Shown here: positions 27,464 through 37,257 of the stretch, piece after piece | Numbering within the stretch: position 1 is the first letter of the stretch | Layout of the letters: the number at the start of each line of letters is the position of its first letter | The notes under the pieces: model-generated | Seen by the model: the letters and a program-made list of their open reading frames with translations, nothing else | What the model was told of the DNA's origin: nothing | The model's database searches: none | Position numbers and translations under genes: made by a program | From: Desulfovibrio sp. JY | Lineage (GTDB): Bacteria; Desulfobacterota; Desulfovibrionia; Desulfovibrionales; Desulfovibrionaceae | Assembly (NCBI GenBank): GCA_021730285.1 | Contig: CP082962.1 | Location: forward strand, 3,853,501-3,917,500 | Length of the DNA stretch: 64,000 nucleotides | Direction: 5' to 3'

Positions 27464-27940
27464 ATGGAGATCATCGTCAGCATCTCCGACATGAAGGTCA
27501 CCACCCGGGCCAGGGATGTGCTTGTCACGCATGCTTTGGGCTCGTGCCTGGGGCTTGCCGTCTACGACCCCACGGTCGGCGTGGCCGGGCTCATCCATTG
27601 CCTGCTGCCCGTTGCCAGGGACGGTGCCAAGGGGCCTGTCAAAAACCCCTTCATGTATGTTAACCTGGGCGTACCGCAAATGATGCGCGCCATGTTCGGT
27701 CGGGGCGCGACCCGGGATAACATGATCCTCAAGGCCGCTGGTTGTGGAAAGATGATGAATATTTCCAACCAGTTCGATACGGGAGCCAACAATTTCGCGG
27801 CACTGAAAAAGCTGCTACAGATCAATGAAATGCGCCTGGCCGCCGAGGACGTCGGCGGCACCATTCCGCGCACCATGCGTCTTTTCACGGAAACGGGCAG
27901 GGTTGTGATCTCATCTTGCGGGAGGTCCTGGGACTTATGA
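27464..27940 (+). CDS. cheD: Chemoreceptor glutamine deamidase CheD
   Basis: Deamidates receptor glutamines and, in some bacteria, binds CheC. 158 residues. The catalytic Cys28 lies in THALGSCLGL and His45 in GLIHCLLP; the typical KxFGG-like later element is replaced by a KAAGCGKMM segment. It is first in the plus-strand cluster and overlaps the HDOD gene by ATGA at 27937-27940. It sits apart from cheABRW on the opposite strand, so chemotaxis functions are split across two transcripts. Confidence 0.93.
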   Translation: MEIIVSISDMKVTTRARDVLVTHALGSCLGLAVYDPTVGVAGLIHCLLPVARDGAKGPVKNPFMYVNLGVPQMMRAMFGRGATRDNMILKAAGCGKMMNISNQFDTGANNFAALKKLLQINEMRLAAEDVGGTIPRTMRLFTETGRVVISSCGRSWDL

Positions 27941-28791
27941 GCCGACGCGAGGAAATCATCCAAAAGGCCACGGCCATCCCCCAGATGCCCATGCCCGTGC
28001 AGAAGGTTCTGACCTATATCGGCAACCCCAAGGCCGACCTGCGCGAACTGGCCCGCATCATCGAGTACGATCCGGGGCTCACGGTCAACGTGCTGCGCAT
28101 GGCCAATTCCTCGTTCTTCGGTTCCGGCGGCAAGGTAAGCTCGGTCAAGGAGGCGCTGATGCGCCTGGGACTGCACCGGATCTACCAGCTCGTGATCGCC
28201 TCCGGGGTCGCCCCCATGACCCGCAACGCCATCGAGGGCTACGGCCTGCGCCCCGGAGAACTGCTGGAACATTCCGTGGCCGTGGCCACGGCTTCCGAGA
28301 GCCTGGCCAGGGAACTGGACCTGACCGCTCCGCCCCACACGTTCACGGCCGGCCTGCTCGTCAATATCGGCAAGACGGTGCTCGGCTCCTTTCTGGAGGT
28401 GGACGCGGCGCCCATCCTGGCCCTGGCCCATGAACGCCAGATATCCTTCGAGCAGGCCGAGGAGGAAGTGCTCGGCATCAACCACGCCGAGCTCGGGGCC
28501 GTGCTGCTCGAACGTTGGTCCATCCCCATTCCCATCGTCAACGTGGTGCGCTACCGCCTGCGGCCAGACGACTGCCCCGAGCCGGATCTGGCCCTGGACC
28601 TCGTGCACGTGGGCGACGTCATCGCCAAGATGACCGGCATCGGCATGGGCATCGACGGCATGCAGTACACGCCTTCCGAGTCCGTGTTCGCCCGCCTCGA
28701 CGTCACTCCCATCCAGATGGAAAACGTCATGGCCGCCATCCTCGAGCACATCGCCGAGGTGCGCGACATTCTCATGAAAAACACGCTGTAA
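27937..28791 (+). CDS. HDOD domain signalling protein
   Basis: 284 residues from the ATG overlapping the cheD stop; an upstream TTG at 27916 is an alternative. Most of the protein is one HDOD domain (IPQMPMPVQKVLTYIGNP through DLVHVGDVIAKMTGIG), the catalytically inactive relative of HD phosphohydrolases used as a regulatory interaction module. The histidine-aspartate pair of active HD enzymes is not evident. Coupling to cheD and closeness to flagellar genes suggest a role in motility signalling, by context only. Confidence 0.85.
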   Translation: MSRREEIIQKATAIPQMPMPVQKVLTYIGNPKADLRELARIIEYDPGLTVNVLRMANSSFFGSGGKVSSVKEALMRLGLHRIYQLVIASGVAPMTRNAIEGYGLRPGELLEHSVAVATASESLARELDLTAPPHTFTAGLLVNIGKTVLGSFLEVDAAPILALAHERQISFEQAEEEVLGINHAELGAVLLERWSIPIPIVNVVRYRLRPDDCPEPDLALDLVHVGDVIAKMTGIGMGIDGMQYTPSESVFARLDVTPIQMENVMAAILEHIAEVRDILMKNTL

Positions 28792-28803
28792 CAGGGAAGA
28801 TTC

Positions 28804-29571
28804 ATGACGGGCGCGACAAAGTTCCTGCGAACCCGGGACCTGGGCTATGCCCAGCGGACCTGCGTGGCCAAGGCCGGCAAGCTCATGATGCACACCGGCC
28901 AGCTGACGCCGAGGGCCCGGGTCGGTGTGGCTGTTTCCGGCGGCGTGGACAGCCTGGTCATGCTGGCCGTGCTGGGTATCCGCCGCCGCATCGTGCCCTT
29001 TCCCGTGGAACTCATGCTGCTCCATTTAAACCCTGGGTTCGACAGGGAAAACCATCTGCCGCTGCTTGATCTGGCGGCGGACATGGGTTTGGCCGCCCAT
29101 ATCGAGGTCACGGACTTCGGGCCCCGGGCCTTTTCCGAGGAGAACAAAAAGAACTCTCCCTGCTTTTATTGCGCCTGGCTGCGCCGCAAGCGGCTCTTTG
29201 ACCTGTGCGCGGCCTACGGGCTCACCCATCTCGCCTTCGGCCACAACGCCGACGACCTGGCGGCCACCTTTTTCCTCAATATGTTCCAAAACGGCCGCGT
29301 GGACGGCCTGTCCTGCCGGGAATCCTTTTTCGAGGGACGGCTGACGGTCATACGTCCGCTGCTTCTGATCGACAAAAAGACCATCATCCGGGCGGCCAAG
29401 GCCTGGGAACTGCCGGTTTTCGCCAATCCCTGCCCCATGGCCGGCAAGTCCATGCGCCACGAGGCCGAGGGGTGGGTCGCCGGCATCTGCGCCGGCGACA
29501 AGAAACGCGCCGTCAACCTGGAGCATGCCCTGGGCCGCTGGCAGCTTGACAAGGACGCAACGCCCCGTTAG
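28804..29571 (+). CDS. TtcA-like PP-loop ATPase (tRNA thiolation family)
   Basis: 255 residues. The PP-loop SGGVDS is at residues 45-50, a CFYC pair at Cys120/Cys123 and a third cysteine in NPCPM (Cys210), the arrangement that binds a 4Fe-4S cluster in TtcA, which 2-thiolates cytidine-32 of tRNA. GHNADDLAATFF near 146 is the second family motif. The basic residue content and size fit. It lies 12 bases after the HDOD gene and 17 before the M23 peptidase. The family contains non-tRNA members, so the substrate is not certain. Confidence 0.82.
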   Translation: MTGATKFLRTRDLGYAQRTCVAKAGKLMMHTGQLTPRARVGVAVSGGVDSLVMLAVLGIRRRIVPFPVELMLLHLNPGFDRENHLPLLDLAADMGLAAHIEVTDFGPRAFSEENKKNSPCFYCAWLRRKRLFDLCAAYGLTHLAFGHNADDLAATFFLNMFQNGRVDGLSCRESFFEGRLTVIRPLLLIDKKTIIRAAKAWELPVFANPCPMAGKSMRHEAEGWVAGICAGDKKRAVNLEHALGRWQLDKDATPR

Positions 29572-29588
29572 CCGCCTTCCCAGCCGTC

Positions 29589-30485
29589 ATGTTTAAAAAC
29601 TACCATATCGTCGTTTTCCGGGACCAGCACGGCGTGTGCCGCAAGCTGCGCCTGCGGGGCTGGCTTTTCGCCGCCATCCTCATTCTGGCCGCCGTGCTTG
29701 TGGCCGGCAACGTCTTTCTCGTAAAATATTTTTATAATTATAAACAGATGGAACGCGACGTGACCGCCAAGGAAAAGCAGGCCACGGAGCAGACCAGCCA
29801 GCTTCTGGCCTTGTCTGAAAAAGTCAAGACACTGGAGGCGGACCTCACCAGACTGCGTGGCTTCGACGCCAAGCTGCGCCTGATGGTCGGCCTGGACAAG
29901 GAGCCCCGCGACGTCTCCTCGGATGGGGCCGGGGACAAGGATTTCGAGAAAAAATACCTGCCGCTGTACCGCCAGGAAATGCTCACCCGCAAGCTCCATG
30001 AATTTCTCGGCCGCCTGCGCGAGACCGCCTCCCTGGAGCGCGCGCGCCAGCGGGAACTGTTCGACGCCCTGTCGCAGGAGGGAAGCCTGCCCGCCTCCAT
30101 GCCCATGTCCTGGCCGGTGACCGGCTGGATCTCCTCGCCCTTTGGCGAGCGGGTTTCGCCTTTTACCGGCAAGAAGGAACTGCACAAGGGCCTGGATATC
30201 TCCGCCCCCATAGGCACACCGGTGGTGGCCCCGGCCGACGGGACGGTGACCTTCGCCGGCGAGGCCGACGACGGGGGATTCGCCGTGACCGTCGACCACG
30301 GCGGGGGGCTGACCACCTCCTACAGCCATCTGCGCGACGCGGAAGTGGCCGCCGGCCAGACCGTCAAGCGGGGCCAGTTGATCGGCCATGTGGGCGATCT
30401 CGGCCAGTCCACGGGCCCCCATCTGCACTACGAGACGCGCCTGGGCGGCGTGCCCGTGGACCCCATGCGCTACATCCTGGAATAG
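29589..30485 (+). CDS. Membrane-anchored M23 family endopeptidase
   Basis: 298 residues. One N-terminal membrane helix (about 20-40), a coiled-coil region (about 50-110), then a LytM/M23 domain with zinc ligands in ELHKGLDIS (His and Asp) and HLHYE at the C terminus. All catalytic residues look intact, so it probably cuts peptidoglycan cross-bridges in the periplasm. Located directly ahead of fliR, it may remodel the wall for flagellum assembly, or be a general factor; context is suggestive only. Confidence 0.88.
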   Translation: MFKNYHIVVFRDQHGVCRKLRLRGWLFAAILILAAVLVAGNVFLVKYFYNYKQMERDVTAKEKQATEQTSQLLALSEKVKTLEADLTRLRGFDAKLRLMVGLDKEPRDVSSDGAGDKDFEKKYLPLYRQEMLTRKLHEFLGRLRETASLERARQRELFDALSQEGSLPASMPMSWPVTGWISSPFGERVSPFTGKKELHKGLDISAPIGTPVVAPADGTVTFAGEADDGGFAVTVDHGGGLTTSYSHLRDAEVAAGQTVKRGQLIGHVGDLGQSTGPHLHYETRLGGVPVDPMRYILE

Positions 30486-30518
30486 GCGCCCTGGCCCGGG
30501 TTTTGCTTGCCGCACGGC

Positions 30519-31298
30519 ATGAATCTGTTCCAATTCGAGCCCGCCACCGTTTTCAGTTTCGTGCTGACGCTCATGCGCATAAGCTTGGTGGTGTTTCTGC
30601 TGCCTTTTTTCGGGGCCAACTTCCTGCCCAATATGGTCAAGGCGGCGTTTTGCCTGATGCTGACCCTGGCCGTCTTTCCCATGCTGTCCTTTCCGGGGAC
30701 CATGATGCCGGGCAACGTCTGGTCGCTGTCGCTGATGCTCCTTGGCGAGGTGGTCATGGGGCTTTTGCTCAACATCCTGGTCCTGTTCCTTTTCTCGGCC
30801 GTGCAATGCGCCGGCTCCATCATGGGCTTTTCCATGGGCTTTTCGCTCATGAACAGCATGGACCCCATGACCGGCGCGTCGGAGTCGGGCCTTGGGCACC
30901 TGATGAGCCAGGTGACCACCATGCTTTTTTTGAGCTTAAACGGCCATCTGGTCCTGCTCGGCGGGCTGGCCCAGAGCTTCAAGCTGGTGCCGCCGGGTGG
31001 GCTTTTCATAAGCCCGGCCCTGGGCGAACATCTCATCACCTTTTCCGGGCAGATGTTCGTCATGGCGCTTAAAATCGCGGCCCCGATCATGGCCTCGATC
31101 TTCCTGGTGGACCTGGCCCTGGCCTTGGTGGCCCGGGCCGCGCCCCAGATGAACGTGCTTTTCATCGGCTTTCCGCTCAAAATCGGCGTGGGCTTTCTCT
31201 TTATGACCCTGGTCTTCGGCGCGCTGGCGCTGTACGTCGGGCGCTATATCGCCGAGATCGGCCCGATGTACGCGCTCATGCTCAAGGCGTCGGGATAA
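30519..31298 (+). CDS. fliR: Flagellar export gate protein FliR
   Basis: 259 residues from the ATG at 30519 (an in-frame TTG four codons upstream is possible). About six hydrophobic helices, the typical FliR pattern including LLGEVVMGLLLNI, a GxxMGF(S)-rich helix and FPLKIGVGF near residue 217. Forms the core of the export gate with FliP and FliQ, which are not in the window. It begins the fliR-flhB-flhA block. Confidence 0.92.
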   Translation: MNLFQFEPATVFSFVLTLMRISLVVFLLPFFGANFLPNMVKAAFCLMLTLAVFPMLSFPGTMMPGNVWSLSLMLLGEVVMGLLLNILVLFLFSAVQCAGSIMGFSMGFSLMNSMDPMTGASESGLGHLMSQVTTMLFLSLNGHLVLLGGLAQSFKLVPPGGLFISPALGEHLITFSGQMFVMALKIAAPIMASIFLVDLALALVARAAPQMNVLFIGFPLKIGVGFLFMTLVFGALALYVGRYIAEIGPMYALMLKASG

Positions 31299-31313
31299 GC
31301 CGCCTTTTCCGCC

Positions 31314-32387
31314 ATGGCCAAAGATCCGAGCAAAACAGAACAAGCCACCCCGAAACGGCGCGACAAGGCCCGCGAAAAGGGGTCGGTCCCCCGCAGTCAG
31401 GAACTGCCCAAGCTCACCGTGCTTTTCACGGGACTCTTTGTCATCCGTTTGACGATCAGCTCTCTGGGCGACGAGCTCCAGGAGGTGTTCGCCTTTTTCT
31501 TGGGCCAGCGCCTCCGGTTCGAAGCCACCCCCGATGCGGTCTACGCCCTGCTCTGGATGCTCTCCGGCAAGCTGGCCATGATGCTGCTGCCCCTTTTTCT
31601 GGTCATCGCCGTCATCGCCTTCGTCACCCAGCGAATGCAGGTCGGCTCCATTTGGCACTCGAAGCTGTTCGAGCCGGATTTCAGCAACCTCTTCAATCCC
31701 ATGGGCGCGCTGCAAAAGCTCCTCATAAATCCAAGGACCCTTGTGCAGCTCGGCAAGCAGGTGGGCATGGCCGCGGCCATCGCCGTTGCGCCCTATCTGA
31801 TCCTCAAAAACAAATTCAACGAATTTTTACCGCTTTTCTACCAGACGCCCCATACCCTGACGGTTTTTCTGCTGCAAAACGGCTTCACCATGGTGCTCTA
31901 CACCCTGGCCCCCATGGTCCTCATCGCCGTTCTCGACGTCTGGTACACCCGCTGGGACTACGAAGAAAACCTCAAGATGACCAAGGACGAGATCAAGGAC
32001 GAAACCAAGCAGTCCCTCGGCGACCCGGCCATCAAGCAACAACAGAAGCGCAAGATGATGGAAGTCATGCAGCGCCGCATGCTCCAGGATGTTCCAAAGG
32101 CCGACGTGGTCATTACCAACCCGACCCACCTTGCCTGCGCCCTGCGCTACGACCCCAAGGAGTCCCCGGCCCCGCTGCTTCTGGCCAAGGGCGCCGATCA
32201 TCTGGCCGAAAAGATCAAGGAAGTGGCCCGGGAAAACCACATCCCCATCCGGGAGAACAAGCCCCTGGCACAGGCTTTGTATAAGAATGTGGAAATTGGC
32301 CAGACCATCCCCGAGGACCTCTACCAGGCAGTGGCCTCGATCCTGGCTCAGCTCGACAAGTTCAAGCGTCCCGGCCGCATCCGCTGA
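31314..32387 (+). CDS. flhB: Flagellar export switch protein FlhB
   Basis: 357 residues. N-terminal basic segment (KTEQATPKRRDKAREKG), four membrane helices and a cytoplasmic C-terminal domain with the self-cleavage site NPTH at residues 269-272, the same numbering as Salmonella. Cleavage after Asn269 switches export from rod/hook to filament substrates. Located 15 bases after fliR and 32 before flhA. Confidence 0.96.
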   Translation: MAKDPSKTEQATPKRRDKAREKGSVPRSQELPKLTVLFTGLFVIRLTISSLGDELQEVFAFFLGQRLRFEATPDAVYALLWMLSGKLAMMLLPLFLVIAVIAFVTQRMQVGSIWHSKLFEPDFSNLFNPMGALQKLLINPRTLVQLGKQVGMAAAIAVAPYLILKNKFNEFLPLFYQTPHTLTVFLLQNGFTMVLYTLAPMVLIAVLDVWYTRWDYEENLKMTKDEIKDETKQSLGDPAIKQQQKRKMMEVMQRRMLQDVPKADVVITNPTHLACALRYDPKESPAPLLLAKGADHLAEKIKEVARENHIPIRENKPLAQALYKNVEIGQTIPEDLYQAVASILAQLDKFKRPGRIR

Positions 32388-32419
32388 TCGGCCAAGGCCG
32401 GGGCAAAGGCGTCAAAAAC

Positions 32420-34522
32420 ATGGCGAAGATAGCCGAACCGGTCAAATTCAATTACGAGCGCTTCACCAAGCAGGGCGACCTCATGCTGGCCGGTGGCGTG
32501 GTGTTGATCCTGTTCGTCATGTTGGTGCCCGTTCCGCCGGCGTTCATCGACCTGATGCTCACCTTTTCCATCTCGATCAGCCTGGTGGTGCTCATCACCA
32601 GCATGTTCATGGGCTCGCCGCTGGAATTCTCCATCTACCCGTCCCTGCTTCTGGTCACCACCATGCTGCGCCTGTCCATGAACGTGGCCTCAACGCGCCT
32701 GATCCTGCTCCACGGCGACGAGGGCCCCTCGGCCGCCGGCCACGTCATCCAGGCTTTCGGCCAGTTCGTGGTAGGCGGCAACTACATCGTCGGCTGCGTC
32801 ATCTTCCTGGTCCTCTTCGCCATCAACAAGAAGGTCATCGTCTCCGGCACCACCCGTATCGCCGAGGTGGCCGCCCGCTTCACCCTGGACGCCATGCCGG
32901 GCAAGCAGATGGCCATCGAGGCGGACTTGAACGCCGGGATCATCAACGAAAAACAGGCCACGGATCGCCGCGAAGCCATCCGCAAGGAGGCCGACTTCTA
33001 CGGCGCCATGGACGGCGCGGGCAAGTTCGTTTCCGGAGACGTGACCGCGACAATCATCATCACGGCGATCAACATTTGCGGCGGCTTCCTCATCGGCGTC
33101 ATGCAAAAGGGCATGGACTGGAAGGACGCCGCCCAGACCTATACCCTGCTCACCATCGGTGACGGCCTGGTCTCCATCATCCCGTCCATCATCATTTCCA
33201 CCTCCGCCGGCCTGATCGTGTCCCGGGCCGCGGCCGAAGCCAAGATGGGCGAGGAATTCCTGGCCCAGCTCACCTTCCATCCCCGGGCCCTGCGCATGGT
33301 CTCGGGCATCCTGCTTTTATTCGCCATCGTCCCGGGCCTGCCCACGCTTCCCTTCCTCATCATGTCGATTCTGCTCTTCGTCGTGGCCCGCCTGTCCGGA
33401 AAGCAACAGGAGATGCTCAAGGCCGAGGCCGAACAGCATGAGAAAAAGCCGGCCCCGGAACTGGAAACGCCCGAAGAGGTCCAAACGCTGCTGCCTCTCG
33501 ACGCCCTGGAACTGGAAGTGGGCTACGGGCTCATACCGCTGGTCGACGAGGAGCAAAACGGCAACCTGCTGACGCGCATCCGCTCCATCCGTCGCCAGTT
33601 CGCCCTGGACATGGGCGTGGTCGTCCCCTCGCTGCACCTGCGCGACAACCTGCAATTGCGCCCCGGCCAGTACGTGGTGCTCATAAAGGGCAACGAGGTG
33701 GCTTCGGCCGAAATCCTCATCGACCATTACCTGGCCATGGACCCGGGCGACGCCAAACACCGCATCAAGGGCGTGGAAACGCGCGAGCCGGCCTTCAACC
33801 TGCCCGCGCTGTGGGTGCCGGAACTGCAAAAGGAAGAGGCCATGCTGGCCGGCTACACCGTCGTCGACCCGGCCACGGTCATCGCCACCCATTTGACCGA
33901 GGTCTTCAAGCGCCACCTGCACGAATTCCTGGGCCGCCAGGAAGTGCAGACCCTCCTCGACAACCTGGCCAAGCGCGCGCCCAAGGCCGTGGAGGACCTG
34001 GTGCCCGGGACCATGAATCTCGGCGGCGTCCAGAAGGTGCTGCAAAACCTGGTCAAGGAAAACGTGTCCATCCGCGACATCCTGACCGTGGTCGAAACCA
34101 TGGCCGACTACGGAAGCTCGGTCAAAGATCCCGACCAGCTCACCGAATACGTGCGCTCGCGCATGGGCCGCACCATCGTCAAGCCCTACCTCACGAGCGA
34201 AGGCGCGCTGCCCATCTTGAACCTCGCGCCCAAGGTCGAGGGGGCCATCCAGGAAAGCGTCCGCCAGACCGATCACGGCGCCTATCTGGCCATGGAGCCG
34301 GGGCTCGCCCAGCGCATCATCCAGGCCATCCAGAAGTCCATGGACAAGGCCATGCTGACCGAGGGCCAGCCTGTGCTTTTGACCACGCCGCTGGTGCGGC
34401 CGCACCTTTCCCAGCTCCTCTCGAGGTTCATCCCCAACCTGCCGGTGATCTCGCAAGCCGAGATCCCCGCCGAGATCAAGCTGCAATCCGTCGGCAACAT
34501 AGGACTGACCAATGCGGGTTAA
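32420..34522 (+). CDS. flhA: Flagellar export gate protein FlhA
   Basis: 700 residues. About eight N-terminal membrane helices with the conserved cytoplasmic FHIPEP-like loop, here RFTLDAMPGKQMAIEADL, followed by the large cytoplasmic domain that docks chaperone-substrate complexes. Length and motifs are complete. Overlaps flhF by 11 bases at the 3' end, indicating coupled translation. Confidence 0.96.
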   Translation: MAKIAEPVKFNYERFTKQGDLMLAGGVVLILFVMLVPVPPAFIDLMLTFSISISLVVLITSMFMGSPLEFSIYPSLLLVTTMLRLSMNVASTRLILLHGDEGPSAAGHVIQAFGQFVVGGNYIVGCVIFLVLFAINKKVIVSGTTRIAEVAARFTLDAMPGKQMAIEADLNAGIINEKQATDRREAIRKEADFYGAMDGAGKFVSGDVTATIIITAINICGGFLIGVMQKGMDWKDAAQTYTLLTIGDGLVSIIPSIIISTSAGLIVSRAAAEAKMGEEFLAQLTFHPRALRMVSGILLLFAIVPGLPTLPFLIMSILLFVVARLSGKQQEMLKAEAEQHEKKPAPELETPEEVQTLLPLDALELEVGYGLIPLVDEEQNGNLLTRIRSIRRQFALDMGVVVPSLHLRDNLQLRPGQYVVLIKGNEVASAEILIDHYLAMDPGDAKHRIKGVETREPAFNLPALWVPELQKEEAMLAGYTVVDPATVIATHLTEVFKRHLHEFLGRQEVQTLLDNLAKRAPKAVEDLVPGTMNLGGVQKVLQNLVKENVSIRDILTVVETMADYGSSVKDPDQLTEYVRSRMGRTIVKPYLTSEGALPILNLAPKVEGAIQESVRQTDHGAYLAMEPGLAQRIIQAIQKSMDKAMLTEGQPVLLTTPLVRPHLSQLLSRFIPNLPVISQAEIPAEIKLQSVGNIGLTNAG

Positions 34523-35645
34523 GACCTTTCGCGGCGAAAGCATGGCGGCCGTGCTCTCCCAGGTGCGCCAGGAACTCGGATCCGAGGCCGTCATTTTGGG
34601 CAACCAGACCGTGCGCGAGGACGGACACTGCCTTTGCGAGGTCATGGCCGCCCTGGAACAGCCGGAAAAGCCCTTGGCAACGCCCCAAAAGCCGGCGGCC
34701 CCCACACCCGCCCGGGAACGCGCCGCCGGCCCGGCGCGCCAGGCCACGACCGCCGCGTCCCCCTCCCCCGGGCCGGCGGACTGGACCCGGGAATGGGACG
34801 AAATCAAGGGGCACATGCTGGCGCTTCTGCGGCCGCGCATGGATTTCGGCGTCCTGGCCCCACGCCAGCGCCTGGCCCTGGAATATCTCGAACGGGAAGG
34901 CGTGGACGAGGCCTCGATCCTGGCGCTTTACCGCTCCATCGTCGATGGCGGCGAGGACAAGGTCATTCCGGCCCTGTCCCGGATGGTGCGCGTCAAACCC
35001 CTGACGGTCGACCAGTGGCCGCAAACCGCCCACATGTTCGTCGGGCCAAGCGGCGTGGGCAAGACCACCGCCCTTGTGCGCCAGGCCCTGGCCGTGCGGC
35101 GGGGAGAGCCCGGTCGGCGGGTGATTGTGGTCAACGCCGACGGCGATCGCGGCAAGGGAAGGCTCCTTTTGCGCCACTATGCCGAACTGTCGGGCCTGAC
35201 CTACGCCGAGGCCGACGGCCCCGAGGGGTTCCGCCGCCTTCTGGACGAGGCCCAGCCCGGGGACGCGGTGTTCGTGGATACGCCGAGCCTTCGCGGCGAA
35301 GGGGCCATGGCTGGCTGGTGCCGGGAGATGGGCCTCGCCGACCGGACGGACCTGTGCGCCCATCTGGTCCTGTCGCCGCTTTACGCCCCGGCGCAGGCGG
35401 CGCATTTTCTGCGCGTCTACGCCTGTGCCCCACTTTCGAGCATCATCTGGACGAAGCTCGACGAAGCCTGTAATTATGGTTGCCTTGTCAATATGGCGCA
35501 TGCCGCGTCCCTGCCCGTTTCGGCCCTGGCCCACGGACCGGAACTGACCCAGGGCATGACGCCGGCCTCGGGCAAGGCCGTGTGGAAACTGCTTTTCAAA
35601 CACCAGTTGCCCGGCGAGTATTCCGATGCCGCCGCCGGCGTTTAA
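34512..35645 (+). CDS. flhF: Flagellar placement GTPase FlhF
   Basis: 377 residues. N-terminal basic FlhF region (MRVKTFRGESMAAVLSQVRQ), a variable Pro/Ala linker (about 55-95), then an SRP-type GTPase domain with P-loop GPSGVGKTT near residue 179, a DTPSLRGEG switch region and WTKLDEA as the guanine-binding element. Sets the number and position of flagella together with FlhG; polar flagellation is therefore likely. Overlaps flhA by 11 bases. Confidence 0.94.
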   Translation: MRVKTFRGESMAAVLSQVRQELGSEAVILGNQTVREDGHCLCEVMAALEQPEKPLATPQKPAAPTPARERAAGPARQATTAASPSPGPADWTREWDEIKGHMLALLRPRMDFGVLAPRQRLALEYLEREGVDEASILALYRSIVDGGEDKVIPALSRMVRVKPLTVDQWPQTAHMFVGPSGVGKTTALVRQALAVRRGEPGRRVIVVNADGDRGKGRLLLRHYAELSGLTYAEADGPEGFRRLLDEAQPGDAVFVDTPSLRGEGAMAGWCREMGLADRTDLCAHLVLSPLYAPAQAAHFLRVYACAPLSSIIWTKLDEACNYGCLVNMAHAASLPVSALAHGPELTQGMTPASGKAVWKLLFKHQLPGEYSDAAAGV

Positions 35646-35654
35646 GGACCCTGC

Positions 35655-36521
35655 ATGGCTAGCCGCACATCCGAACTGCCGCCAAGCGCCTCCCACGGGA
35701 CGGACATCCCCCGGGTGATCTCCGTCACCTCGGGCAAGGGCGGCGTCGGCAAAACCAATATTTCGGTCAATCTGGCCTATTGTCTGTCCAAGATGGGACG
35801 CAAGGTCGTGCTGCTCGACGCCGACCTGGGGCTGGCCAACGTCGATATCCTGCTTGGGCTCACCCCCAAGATGAACCTGTTCCATCTCTTTCACGAGGGT
35901 GTGGATCTGCGGCAAGTGCTGATGGAAACGCCGTTCGGGTTTTCCATCCTGCCCGCCTCCTCGGGCGTCAGCGAGATGCTGGCCCTTTCCACCGGCCAAA
36001 AGCTCGACCTGCTGGAAGCCATGGATTACCTTGAAGGCCGCATCAATTATTTGCTAGTGGACACCGGGGCCGGAATCAATGACAATGTCATTTATTTCAA
36101 CTTGGCCGCGCGGGAACGGCTGCTTGTGCTGACCACCGAGCCCACGTCGCTCACCGACGCGTATGCGCTTATAAAGGTCATGCACCTGCATCACGACGTG
36201 CACCGCTTCCGCGTCCTGGTGAACATGGCCCCGAGTCTCAAGGCGGCCAAGGCCGTGTACGAAAAGTTGTCCACGGCCTGCGACCATTTTCTCTCGGGCA
36301 TCTCCCTGGATTTCACGGGGATTGTGCCGAGCGACCCGGCAGTGAAAAACGCGGTGATCCGCCAAAAACCGTTCTGCCACCTGACGCCGGAGGCTCCGGC
36401 CAGCAAAAAGCTTCAAGAGCTGGCCCAAACGATCGATTCCTGGGACGTGGACGCCAAGCTCGATGGAAACATCAAATTCTTCTGGAAAAAACTCCTCTTC
36501 CAGGAACAGCCCCTGGCTTGA
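35655..36521 (+). CDS. flhG: MinD/ParA-type ATPase FlhG (FleN)
   Basis: 288 residues. Deviant Walker A KGGVGKTN near residue 30, LLDADLGLANVDILLG near 52-67 and a DTGAGI switch II segment. Acts as antagonist of FlhF, limiting flagellar number. AAGGA precedes the ATG by seven bases. The C-terminal 59 bases overlap the start of fliA in another frame. Confidence 0.94.
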   Translation: MASRTSELPPSASHGTDIPRVISVTSGKGGVGKTNISVNLAYCLSKMGRKVVLLDADLGLANVDILLGLTPKMNLFHLFHEGVDLRQVLMETPFGFSILPASSGVSEMLALSTGQKLDLLEAMDYLEGRINYLLVDTGAGINDNVIYFNLAARERLLVLTTEPTSLTDAYALIKVMHLHHDVHRFRVLVNMAPSLKAAKAVYEKLSTACDHFLSGISLDFTGIVPSDPAVKNAVIRQKPFCHLTPEAPASKKLQELAQTIDSWDVDAKLDGNIKFFWKKLLFQEQPLA

Positions 36522-37257
36522 CCTCGAATCCGGGGCGAAACGGTGGGACGATTTCGATGCGCGCGATCGCCAGGAGATCGTGCGCCACTACTCGCCCAAG
36601 ATCAAAATCGTGGCCACGCGGCTCAAGGCCAAGCTGCCGCAGTCCGTGGAGCTGGGCGAGCTTCTAAGCGCCGGGGCCATGGGGCTGATCGAGGCGCTGG
36701 GCAGATTCCGGCCGGAACTGGGCATCAAGTTCGAGACCTATGCCGAATCCCGCATCAAGGGGGCCATGCTCGACGACCTGCGGCGCATGGACTGGTTTTC
36801 CAGGGGCCAGCGCCACCGGGTGCGCACCCTGGAGGAGGCGACGCGGCGCATCGAAAGCGACTCCGGCCGCACCCCTTCCGTCGAACAGCTGGCCGAGGCC
36901 ACGGGGCTTTCCGAACGCGAGGTGACCCAGGGCCTCGAGGCGCTGCAAAACCAGCTGTGCCTGAGCCTCGACGCCATCACCGAAAATATCTCCTCCTACC
37001 AGAAGAACCAGCTGGAAAACGAGCCCTACAAATCGGCCGAGTTCAGGGAGCTCGTCGACAAGCTTGCGTCCCTGATCGATGATTTGACTCCCCGGGAAAA
37101 GCTGGTATTGTCGCTTTATTACGGCGAGGAATTGAACATGCGGGAGACTTCCGAGGTCATGGGCATCACCGAGGGGCGCGTATCGCAACTGCACTCCCAG
37201 GCTCTGGCCAGGCTTCGTCAAAAGTTCAAGGCCCAATTCAATATCGAGCAGCACTGA
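36463..37257 (+). CDS. fliA: Flagellar sigma factor FliA (sigma-28)
   Basis: 264 residues. Sigma region 2 (YSPKIKIVATRLKAKLP, ELGIKFETYAESRIKGAMLDDLRRMDW), region 3, and region 4 with a helix-turn-helix (TSEVMGITEGRVSQLHSQAL). Directs transcription of late flagellar and chemotaxis genes. The only plausible ATG is at 36463, 59 bases inside flhG; no in-frame start was found near the flhG stop, and the first 17 residues are Ser/Asn-rich. The long overlap suggests tightly coupled expression. No anti-sigma factor FlgM is seen here. Confidence 0.93.
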   Translation: METSNSSGKNSSSRNSPWLDLESGAKRWDDFDARDRQEIVRHYSPKIKIVATRLKAKLPQSVELGELLSAGAMGLIEALGRFRPELGIKFETYAESRIKGAMLDDLRRMDWFSRGQRHRVRTLEEATRRIESDSGRTPSVEQLAEATGLSEREVTQGLEALQNQLCLSLDAITENISSYQKNQLENEPYKSAEFRELVDKLASLIDDLTPREKLVLSLYYGEELNMRETSEVMGITEGRVSQLHSQALARLRQKFKAQFNIEQH

